Below are positions 53,539-60,435 of a stretch of DNA of 64,000 nt, in pieces. The notes below the pieces were generated by a model. It was not told where the DNA came from. It saw nothing but the letters and a program-made list of their open reading frames with translations, and ran no database searches. How positions within the stretch are numbered: position 1 is the stretch's first letter; every line of letters begins with the position of its first letter. This DNA comes from Gammaproteobacteria bacterium. GTDB lineage: Bacteria; Gemmatimonadota; Gemmatimonadetes; Longimicrobiales; Gaopeijiaceae. The position numbers and the translations under genes are program-made. The DNA lies in NCBI GenBank assembly GCA_028819075.1, contig JAPPMM010000018.1:94529-158528 (forward strand). The letters are read 5' to 3'.

Positions 53539-53775
53539 CTACCAGTCCTCTTCAGGCTCGTCCCAGGTCTGGGCCCAGAACTCGTCCTCTTCGGCCCGCG
53601 CTTGCTCCAGGTCGACCGGCTCGACATCCTCCGCGTCTACGCGGCCGACCGTCTCGATTTGACGGACGATCTCATCCGTCACCCTGCTCCGCGTCTGGTG
53701 ACGAAGCCGGTGCCGGACCCGCCAGCCTGCCACGGCCACGAGCACCGCGAGCGCCACGAACAGATATCCGGTCAC
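53539..53775 (-). CDS. Small single-pass membrane protein
   Basis: A 78-residue protein with one N-terminal helix (MTGYLFVALAVLVAVAGWRV) and a very acidic C-terminal tail (DLEQARAEEDEFWAQTWD). Start GTG at 53775, with AAGGAG about eleven bases upstream. The stop is a few bases from the MerR promoter, so readthrough into the TipA-like gene is possible. No family was recognised. Confidence 0.6.
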   Translation of the reverse strand: MTGYLFVALAVLVAVAGWRVRHRLRHQTRSRVTDEIVRQIETVGRVDAEDVEPVDLEQARAEEDEFWAQTWDEPEEDW

Positions 53776-53958
53776 CGCTCTGGAGGCTCCTTGTTCAAAG
53801 AGAGATTAGCGGACTTTCCAAGCCGGTCATAGCCAGTCTTAGCCACAGCGAGATAATTGGTCAACGATGGCTGAATTGGCGCCGATCCACTTGCATAAGC
53901 GCCGCAGACACCTAACCTCGAACCATAGCGATCCCATGCCGCAACCGGAGCCCCGGGC

Positions 53959-55488
53959 ATGACCTTCCAACCCCTCGACCTCGCCGCCTTTGCGGGCTTT
54001 CTTGCCCTCGTGGTCGGGGTGTCGCTGTATGCCTCGCGCGGCAGGCACGACGCGGCGGGATACTTTCTCGCGGGCCGCAATCTGCCGTGGTGGCTGATCG
54101 GTTTCTCGCTGATCGCGTCCAACATCTCCACGGAGCACTTCGTGGGCATGGCGGGCCGCGGGTACGATCTCGGGCTGGCCATCGCCAGCTACGAGTGGAT
54201 GGCCGCGGTCACGCTCGTGCTGGTGGGCCTGTTCTTCCTGCCGCGCTTTCTCCAGGCCGGCATCTACACCATTCCGGAGTTCCTGGAATACCGTTACGAC
54301 GCGCGCACGCGCACGCTCATGGCGGCCTACATCATGGCGGCCTATGTCCTGGTGGCCCTGGCCACGGTGCTTTACTCGGGGGCGCTGGCCCTGGAATCCA
54401 TCTTCGGGCTGGACATCGGGGCGGGCATCTGGCTGATCGGGATTCTGGCCGGCGGCTACACCATCTACGGGGGCCTGAAGGCCGTCGTGTGGTCGGACCT
54501 CATCCAGAGCGTGGCGCTGCTTCTGGGCGGCGTTCTCGTGACGGTGCTCGGCTTTCGCGCGATCGGGGGCGTGGAGCCCTTTCTCGCGGCGGCCGAGGGC
54601 AAGCTGCACACCGTTCTCCCGTGGAACCACCCCGAGATGCCGTGGCTGGCGGTCTTCATCGGCGGACTCTGGATCCCCAACATCTTCTACTGGGGGCTGA
54701 ACCAGTTCATCACCCAGCGGACGCTGGCCGCGCGCAGCCTGGCGGACGCGCAGCGCGGCATCTTCCTGGCCGGCTTCATCAAGCTGCTCATCCCCTTCAT
54801 CATCGTCTTTCCGGGGATCATGGCCGCGGAGCTGTTCGCCGACCAGGTGACGAATCCGGATCAGGCGTATCCGGTGATGATGCGCGAGCTACTGCCCGCG
54901 GGGCTGACCGGGCTCATGTTCGCGGCGCTCTTCGGGGCGGTGATGAGCTCCCTCGACTCGATGCTCAATTCGGCCGCGACCATCTTCAGCGTCGACATCT
55001 ACAAGCGGCACCTGCGCCCGCGGGCTTCGTCGCGGAGGCTCATGACTGTCGGTCGGGTGGCGACGGCGGTCCTGGCGCTGATCGGGTGCCTGTGGGCGCC
55101 GCTGGTTGCACGGGCGGGGAGCGTGTTCGAGTACATCCAGATGTTCTGGGGATTCATCTCGCCGGGGATCGTGGCCGCCTTCCTGTTCGGTCTGTTCGTG
55201 CCCCGGACGCCGCCGCGGGCGGCCTTCGGCGGAATGGTCCTGGGGGTGCCGGTGTACGGCCTGCTGCTCTGGCTGCTTCCGGAAGTCGCGTTCCTGCATC
55301 ACATGGCGATCACCTTCCTCGTGATCTGCGCGTTCATGCTGGCGGTGACGCGGGCCCGTCCGCTCACGGAGGAGCGCACGCTGCCGCGATCCGCAGCGGC
55401 GGTGGATCTGACGCCGGCGTCCGGCGGGCGCCTGTGGGCCGGAGGCGTCATTGCCGGGGCGGCTGCTCTGTACATCGTCTTCTGGTAG
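53959..55488 (+). CDS. Sodium/solute symporter (SSS family)
   Basis: A 509-residue inner-membrane transporter with about 13 hydrophobic helices. SSS-family marks are FLAGRNLPWWLIGFSLIASN (sodium-site helix), STEHFVGMAGRGYDLG, YTIPEFLEYRYD, GGLKAVVWSDLIQ and GLMFAALFGAVMSSLDSMLN with NSAATIFSVDIYK. The cargo may be a sugar, myo-inositol, an amino acid or a short acid; nothing in the neighbourhood decides this. No ribosome site is obvious at 53959, which is the first ATG before helix one. Confidence 0.92.
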   Translation: MTFQPLDLAAFAGFLALVVGVSLYASRGRHDAAGYFLAGRNLPWWLIGFSLIASNISTEHFVGMAGRGYDLGLAIASYEWMAAVTLVLVGLFFLPRFLQAGIYTIPEFLEYRYDARTRTLMAAYIMAAYVLVALATVLYSGALALESIFGLDIGAGIWLIGILAGGYTIYGGLKAVVWSDLIQSVALLLGGVLVTVLGFRAIGGVEPFLAAAEGKLHTVLPWNHPEMPWLAVFIGGLWIPNIFYWGLNQFITQRTLAARSLADAQRGIFLAGFIKLLIPFIIVFPGIMAAELFADQVTNPDQAYPVMMRELLPAGLTGLMFAALFGAVMSSLDSMLNSAATIFSVDIYKRHLRPRASSRRLMTVGRVATAVLALIGCLWAPLVARAGSVFEYIQMFWGFISPGIVAAFLFGLFVPRTPPRAAFGGMVLGVPVYGLLLWLLPEVAFLHHMAITFLVICAFMLAVTRARPLTEERTLPRSAAAVDLTPASGGRLWAGGVIAGAAALYIVFW

Positions 55489-55621
55489 GCGCGCCGCCGA
55501 CGCCAGTCGTTTGCCCCGGCCTCACGGGCTGCGAGCCGGGCACGCCGGCAATACGTTGCAGGACCATGCATCGACCCTGCGAGAGGCCGATTCCCCGCCA
55601 TCTTCCGGGAGGAACCATATC

Positions 55622-56212
55622 GTGATCCGCAACACCGCTGTTTCCGTCCTCGCAGTCATCGCGCTTGCCGCTTGCGGCACTTCCGGCAACGAAATGGGCG
55701 AGGGCCCCGAGGCCGGGACCATGATGTCGGCCGCCGACGGGGGCGCGCCCGTCGCCCAAGCCATGCCATCCACGGACCACATGCCTTCGGATGCCGACCG
55801 GGCGGCGATTCTGGCGACCGTCCAGTCGCTCTTCGACGCGCTCGGCGAACGGGACACGGAGTTGCTGACCGCCATCCTGCATCCCGACATCCTGATGCAC
55901 TCGGTGGAGCGATCGGCTGCGGGGGAACGGTCCGCGTCGACATCCACGCTTGATGGTATGGTCGCGCGCCTCGAAGCCGACGGCCCGCGCATGACCGAGC
56001 GCATGTGGGATCCCGAAGTGCGCATCAGCGGCGACCTGGCGACGGTCTGGACGCCGTACGACTTCTACGTCGGAGAGGACCTGAGCCACTGCGGCGCCGA
56101 CGCCTTCATCCTCATGCGCGACGGCGGCGACTGGCAGATCACTTCGCTCTCGTGGACCCGGCTTCAGCCTCCGGAGTGCGAACTGCACCCGGACGGGCCG
56201 CCGGGTTCGTGA
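55622..56212 (+). CDS. Lipoprotein with SnoaL/NTF2-like (DUF4440-type) domain
   Basis: A 196-residue predicted lipoprotein: the signal ends in VIALAAC, a lipobox. A low-complexity linker follows, then a single NTF2-like domain (about 55-185) with ILATVQSLFDALGERDTELL, TAILHPDILMHSVE, LATVWTPYDFYVG and ADAFILMRDGGDWQITSLSW. These domains can be binding pockets or enzymes; the role is unknown. GTG start at 55622 with GGGAGG nine bases upstream. The next gene starts within its stop (GTGA). Confidence 0.82.
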   Translation: MIRNTAVSVLAVIALAACGTSGNEMGEGPEAGTMMSAADGGAPVAQAMPSTDHMPSDADRAAILATVQSLFDALGERDTELLTAILHPDILMHSVERSAAGERSASTSTLDGMVARLEADGPRMTERMWDPEVRISGDLATVWTPYDFYVGEDLSHCGADAFILMRDGGDWQITSLSWTRLQPPECELHPDGPPGS

Positions 56213-56736
56213 ATTCATCCCGTTGGCGGCGGGTGCTGGTTGCCGGCTGGCTGCTGTTCGCGGTTTCGTTCCTGCTGCCGGCACTGTCCGGGATACCGGA
56301 TCGCCACCGCATAACGGTCCCGCCTCCCCCTCCTCCTCTCCCGTCTGCCGCCTCGTCGATCATGCCCGAGGCGGGTGCGGTCTCCGGTTCGGCCGGTTCG
56401 CTCATGGCGCAGCGCACCAACCTCACGCCCGGCTGGGAAGCCTTCCTGTATGCGCTTTTTGGCTGGGGCGGCATCCTCGGGATAACCAGCGCGCTCACCA
56501 ACCTGCTCATGGTGGCCACTGCCTTTCATGGAAAGTGGTCCGCGCGCGAGAGGTGGCCCGTGATCGTCCTGGCCGCCGCTGCGGTGTTCAACCTGGGGTA
56601 CTGGCTGTGGTGGGTCGCCGACGACGGGGGGTCCACGCTTGAGATCGGCTACTACGTGTGGGTGGCGTCCTTCGCGTGCGCGACCGTCGCATTCAGGCTG
56701 CGCGCGCAGAAGGGGACTATTCCCACCTCCGAATGA
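56209..56736 (+). CDS. Small multi-pass membrane protein, paralogue 1
   Basis: A 175-residue protein with about four hydrophobic segments. WRRVLVAGWLLFAVSFLLPA near the start and YYVWVASFACATVAFRLRAQ at the end closely resemble the two genes at 57233 and 57980, but the N-terminal charged domain of those is missing and a proline run sits at about 37-46. GTG start overlapping the preceding lipoprotein stop. Confidence 0.7.
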   Translation: MNSSRWRRVLVAGWLLFAVSFLLPALSGIPDRHRITVPPPPPPLPSAASSIMPEAGAVSGSAGSLMAQRTNLTPGWEAFLYALFGWGGILGITSALTNLLMVATAFHGKWSARERWPVIVLAAAAVFNLGYWLWWVADDGGSTLEIGYYVWVASFACATVAFRLRAQKGTIPTSE

Positions 56737-56756
56737 TGGGCCATGGCCTCGTGACC

Positions 56757-56863
56757 CTAGGCCATGTGGAGCGCCTTGACCGCCTTTTCCGCCGCCTGAT
56801 GCGCCGCGAAACAGGCCCAGTCATGCCTGCCGTTTGCAGGGGTCGCCGATACCTTGTAATATA
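56757..56863 (-). pseudogene. HEPN-domain gene relic
   Basis: On the minus strand an open frame contains DWACFAAHQAAEKAVKAL, the hallmark first helix-turn of HEPN-domain proteins, then stops at once (LHMA-stop). HEPN proteins are normally over 100 residues and pair with MNT nucleotidyltransferases; here the rest is missing and no partner exists. The upstream part of the frame overlaps the PadR promoter and is not HEPN-like. Probably a decayed fragment. Confidence 0.55.
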
Positions 56864-56871
56864 GGGTATAT
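56834..56871 (+). promoter_or_regulatory. Promoter and palindromic operator of the PadR gene
   Basis: TTGCAG (56834-56839), a 17-base spacer and TAATAT (56857-56862) form a sigma70-like promoter. ATATA-GGG-TATAT (56859-56871), a perfect inverted repeat, overlaps the -10. PadR regulators commonly repress their own promoter at such AT-rich palindromes. Confidence 0.6.
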
Positions 56872-56898
56872 AGCACTTCATGGTATTGGAGCGATCGG

Positions 56899-57240
56899 AT
56901 GAAGAAGCCGGTGTACAAGGAGCTCGTGGCTGCTTCGTCGCGCCCCATGGTGCTCTCGATCCTGGCGGGCGACGAGAGCTACGGCTACGAGATCCTCAAG
57001 CAGGTGAAGGTGCTCTCCGGCGGAGAACTCGAGTGGTCGGACGGGATGCTCTACCCGCTGCTCCATCGGCTTGAACGCGATGGCTTGATCGCGGGCCGCT
57101 GGGAACTCACCGACGAGGGACGGCGGCGCAAGTACTACCGGCTGACCGTCCGCGGCAAGAGCCAGTTGGCGCGCGACCGGGTGAGTTGGCGGGCGGTGCA
57201 CGGAGCCCTCGAGATGTCCTGGGGAGGCGGTCATGTGTGA
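56899..57240 (+). CDS. PadR-family transcriptional regulator
   Basis: A 113-residue PadR regulator with the complete winged helix: MVLSILAGDESYGYEILKQV, then LEWSDGMLYPLLHRLERDGL and ELTDEGRRRKYYRLTVRGK. TTGGAG lies eight bases before the ATG. PadR proteins repress transport or stress operons and release DNA on ligand binding. The next gene overlaps by 8 bp, so the regulator and the membrane proteins form one unit. Confidence 0.92.
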   Translation: MKKPVYKELVAASSRPMVLSILAGDESYGYEILKQVKVLSGGELEWSDGMLYPLLHRLERDGLIAGRWELTDEGRRRKYYRLTVRGKSQLARDRVSWRAVHGALEMSWGGGHV

Positions 57241-57964
57241 ACTGGACAGGGAAATCCGACGTTGGCGGCGGCAGGAGATCCGGAGGTCGTCGCTGTCCCC
57301 GCGCGAACTCGACGAGCTCGAGGATCATCTGAGGGCGCGAGTGGAACTGGAATTGGAACTCGATACCGCACGCTCGCCGCAACAGGCCTTCGCGCTCGCT
57401 TGGGATGAACTCGGCGGCGGGCGAGCGCTGTCCTGCGAGTTTGCGAGGGCGGGAAGGCCGAGGTGGCGAGGCCTGATGGCGGTCGCCGGGGTGTTGTTCG
57501 GGGCCTCCTTTTTTTTGCCGGTCATCGTAGCCGAGCTCCAGACCGCGGATGGGATGGTGCCCCGCTACGGGTACGAGGCGGTCTTGCGCCTGCTCGCCGA
57601 CGGCGAACTTTCGTCAACACTCCTGGCGCTGGGTCCCAATTTGTTGATGGTCGTGGCTCTGGTCGGGGGTCTCGGCTCGGACCGATCTCAGGGTCGCTGG
57701 CTGCGGGGAATCGTCGGACTGGCGGGTCTTGCGTTACTGCTGATCGGGGTCACGAATCTCCTCTGGCCTGCTTCCGTCTCGTTGAATGGTGGTCCGCCGT
57801 TCCATTGGCCAGCGCCAAACCCGGTAACGAGCACCGTCCACTACCTCGCCGATCTGGGCATCGGATACTGGGCGTGGGCGCTCTCGTTCGCCTGCGCGAC
57901 TGCTGGCCTGTGGATCCGCGACCGCGAGTGGGCGTCGGCGGAGCCGCGCCGGGCATCCGCCTAG
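57233..57964 (+). CDS. PadR-linked membrane protein, paralogue 2
   Basis: A 243-residue protein. A charged soluble N-terminal domain (about 1-75; ELDREIRRWRRQEIRRSSLS, SPRELDELEDHLRARVELEL) resembles the short prefix domain found on PadR-linked permeases. Four or five membrane helices follow, ending YWAWALSFACATAGLWIRDR. It shares this architecture with the next gene. The function is unknown. Confidence 0.78.
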   Translation: MCELDREIRRWRRQEIRRSSLSPRELDELEDHLRARVELELELDTARSPQQAFALAWDELGGGRALSCEFARAGRPRWRGLMAVAGVLFGASFFLPVIVAELQTADGMVPRYGYEAVLRLLADGELSSTLLALGPNLLMVVALVGGLGSDRSQGRWLRGIVGLAGLALLLIGVTNLLWPASVSLNGGPPFHWPAPNPVTSTVHYLADLGIGYWAWALSFACATAGLWIRDREWASAEPRRASA

Positions 57965-57979
57965 CGACGGGAGCAGATC

Positions 57980-58636
57980 ATGTTCGACCTGGACCAGGAG
58001 GTTCAGCGCTGGCGGGAGCACCAGATCCGGAGGTCGTCCCTATCCCTGCGCGAACTGGATGAGTTGGAAGACCACCTGCGGATTCGCGTCGATCTGGAGC
58101 TGGAGCTGGACCAGCGGCTGACCCCGGCGCGGGCCTTCGCGATCGCGCGCGACGAATTGGGAGAGACTTCTGTCCTGTCGAGGGAGTTCGCGAGGGCCGG
58201 CGCGCTCAGGTGGCGCCGCGCCCTGGTGTTCGGATGGGCGCTGTTCGCACTGTCGTTCCTGCTTCCGGCGCTCCGATTCGAATTCACCCGCGAGTCCGTT
58301 CAGGTGTTGTCACTGACGGGATACGAGGTCTTCTGGGCAGCTGTCACCGAAGGTGGGTTTCGCCACGCGCTCTGCAACCTGGCGATGCTGCTGACGTTGC
58401 CGGCGCTTTGGCGGGGACGAGTCCGTGGTGGACGATGGCTGGCCGGGGGCATCGGCCTGATGGGGTTGTACCTCCTTGAAACGGACCTCTCGTTGCCGCG
58501 CAGCAGCGCGGGTTTTTCGGCCTCGCTCCAAGGCGGGTATTTCGTCTGGGCGGCCTCGTTCGTCTGCGCCGCAGTCGGTCTTTGGCTGCGAGCGCGTGAC
58601 TGGGTGCCGACGACAGCGGAAAGACCCGAGGCCTAG
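57980..58636 (+). CDS. PadR-linked membrane protein, paralogue 3
   Basis: A 218-residue paralogue of the preceding gene: LDQEVQRWREHQIRRSSLSL, RELDELEDHLRIRVDLELEL, then RWRRALVFGWALFALSFLLP and YFVWAASFVCAAVGLWLRAR. The gap of 15 bp suggests co-transcription with PadR. The middle helices diverge more than the ends. Confidence 0.78.
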   Translation: MFDLDQEVQRWREHQIRRSSLSLRELDELEDHLRIRVDLELELDQRLTPARAFAIARDELGETSVLSREFARAGALRWRRALVFGWALFALSFLLPALRFEFTRESVQVLSLTGYEVFWAAVTEGGFRHALCNLAMLLTLPALWRGRVRGGRWLAGGIGLMGLYLLETDLSLPRSSAGFSASLQGGYFVWAASFVCAAVGLWLRARDWVPTTAERPEA

Positions 58637-58696
58637 GCCCGAGGTGGGAAGAGGATTTCGACAGCAACCCGAACAAATACCGAATATTGGTGTATA

Positions 58697-58713
58697 AGGA
58701 GGTGAGCCAGTAA
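58697..58713 (+). promoter_or_regulatory. Strong ribosome-binding site with a three-codon ORF
   Basis: AGGAGG (58697-58702) within TAAGGAGGTGA is a near-perfect anti-16S match, but the DUF222 start lies 45 bases further on in another frame. The GTG that overlaps the site opens only GTG-AGC-CAG-TAA. It may be a leader mini-ORF or the trace of a former gene start. Confidence 0.4.
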
Positions 58714-58747
58714 CCGATCATCCCAGAGCCCCCGGAATCAGACGACC

Positions 58748-60271
58748 ATGTCCACTGCCGCCCCCGCTCCAGCCGCACTTGCCCCGGTTCCTTCTTCGCC
58801 CACCCGTTCCCCCTCAGGCCAGCCCGCCGCGAGCGCGCTCGTTCCACCCGCGCCTGCTTCGGTCACGCCCATCTCCAGAGGGCTCAGGCCCGACCTCGAT
58901 CCGCTCGGCGACGAGATCGCTCTTCTCTGCGCCCACATCACCGCGGCCACGTACCGGCTCCTCTGCCTGCTGAGGGTCTACGAGGAAGAGGAACGCTGGC
59001 AGGGATTCCGCTCCTGCGCCCACTGGCTCTCCTGGCGCACCGGCATTTCGCTCGGTCCCGCCCGCGAGAAGATGCGCGTCGCCCGTTGCCTCCCGTCCCT
59101 GTCCTTGATTCCCGAAGCCTTCGCCAAGGGAGAACTCTCGTACTCGAAGGTGCGGGCCCTGACCCGCATCGCCAACCCGGAAAACGAAGAGAAACTCCTC
59201 GACTTCGCGCGCCACGGCACCACCGCGCACGTGGAGCGCATGGTGCGCCATTGGCGCCGCCTGGACCGGGGCGACTCGTCGGAGGTCGCCCGTGCGGAGC
59301 GCCGCGGCCTCTCGGTGTGGCTCACCGACGAGGGCAGCTACGAAGTGCGGGGCCGGCTCAACCCGGAGGTGGGCGCGCTGCTCGTCAAGGCGCTCGAGGT
59401 AGCGGAAGGCCGGCTCTACCGCGCCGAGCGCAGCGCCGAGACCGAGCACCTGACCACGCCGGTACAACGCCGGGCCGACACCCTGGGGCTGTGGCTCGAG
59501 GAGCGCGTGCAGCCTCAGGTGCAGCTCGTGGTGCACTCGTTCAAAGGGGAGCAGCATCAGGAGCGGAAGGAGCATCAGGAGCACCAGAAGCGCGAGGAGC
59601 AGGAGCAGGAAGTGTCGGCCCTGCTGGTCACTGAAGAGGGCTGTGGCGTTTCAGCTGAAACGTCTTCGCGGCTCGCGTGCGACGCCGAGGTCGTGCCCAT
59701 CGCGCGTGCGGACGACGGCTCCGTGCTGGATGTCGGGCGCCGCCGGAGGACCGTGGGCTGGCGCCTGCGCAAGGCCCTGGAGGCCCGCGACGGCGGGTGC
59801 CGCTTCCCGGGATGCGACTCACGCGCGCGCACCCACGCCCATCACATCACGCCGTGGGCCGAGGGCGGAGAGACGGCGATGAACAACCTGGTGCTCGTGT
59901 GTCCCTTCCACCACCGCGCGGCCCACGAAGGGGGCTGGCGGGTGGAGATGGGCGAGTGGGGAGTCCCGCGCTTCCTCAACCCGTTGCGCACTCCAGTGCC
60001 AGTGGTGCCCGCCTCCCCGGACATCGGCGGCCTGGTGCCCCGCGACGCCGCGAGGGCACGTCCGATGTCTTCGCGCGCGTTCCCGGTGTCTTCCACCCCG
60101 GACTTCGGTCTGGGTCGCTGGCACGGCCAGGACGGCATCGACGCCTGGACCGGGGACTCGCTGTGGACGGGCGAACGCATCGACTGGGGCTATGCGATGT
60201 TGTGCCTTTGGGGGGATGGGAGTGAGGGAGGACACACCAGCCAACAGGTGAGTTCAGCGGCCGCGAGTTGA
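58748..60271 (+). CDS. DUF222-HNH endonuclease-like protein
   Basis: A 507-residue protein of the DUF222/13E12 type. A proline/alanine-rich N-terminus (1-45) precedes a DUF222 helical domain (about 50-265; YRLLCLLRVYEEEERWQG, CAHWLSWRTGISLGPAREKM, AFAKGELSYSKVRALTRIA). A highly charged Glu/Gln/His linker (about 265-290) follows, and then an HNH nuclease domain with GGCRFPGCDS, HAHHITPWAEGGETAMNNLV and CPFHHRAAHEGGW. The zinc cysteines and catalytic histidines are intact. Such genes are multicopy in actinobacteria and some other phyla; their role is unclear. No close ribosome site precedes the ATG at 58748. Confidence 0.85.
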   Translation: MSTAAPAPAALAPVPSSPTRSPSGQPAASALVPPAPASVTPISRGLRPDLDPLGDEIALLCAHITAATYRLLCLLRVYEEEERWQGFRSCAHWLSWRTGISLGPAREKMRVARCLPSLSLIPEAFAKGELSYSKVRALTRIANPENEEKLLDFARHGTTAHVERMVRHWRRLDRGDSSEVARAERRGLSVWLTDEGSYEVRGRLNPEVGALLVKALEVAEGRLYRAERSAETEHLTTPVQRRADTLGLWLEERVQPQVQLVVHSFKGEQHQERKEHQEHQKREEQEQEVSALLVTEEGCGVSAETSSRLACDAEVVPIARADDGSVLDVGRRRRTVGWRLRKALEARDGGCRFPGCDSRARTHAHHITPWAEGGETAMNNLVLVCPFHHRAAHEGGWRVEMGEWGVPRFLNPLRTPVPVVPASPDIGGLVPRDAARARPMSSRAFPVSSTPDFGLGRWHGQDGIDAWTGDSLWTGERIDWGYAMLCLWGDGSEGGHTSQQVSSAAAS

Positions 60272-60435
60272 TCGCGGTGTAGTGGCAGCCGCTCGTGGAC
60301 TCCGCCCGGGCACCTCCGGAACTCCGTTGTGAGCATGGTCTGGCACGCCTGAGCGCATCCGCTTTCGCGCCTGAGCAGCCAGCACGTACGTTCAAGCTCC
60401 GGAACTCGTCTCACCCCTCGGAAGCGATCCCGACC

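Noticed and set aside
59548..59615. Repetitive GAG/CAG-rich DNA inside the DUF222 gene
   Set aside because: It is a low-complexity Glu/Gln/His/Lys linker in frame, not a tandem repeat array or CRISPR.
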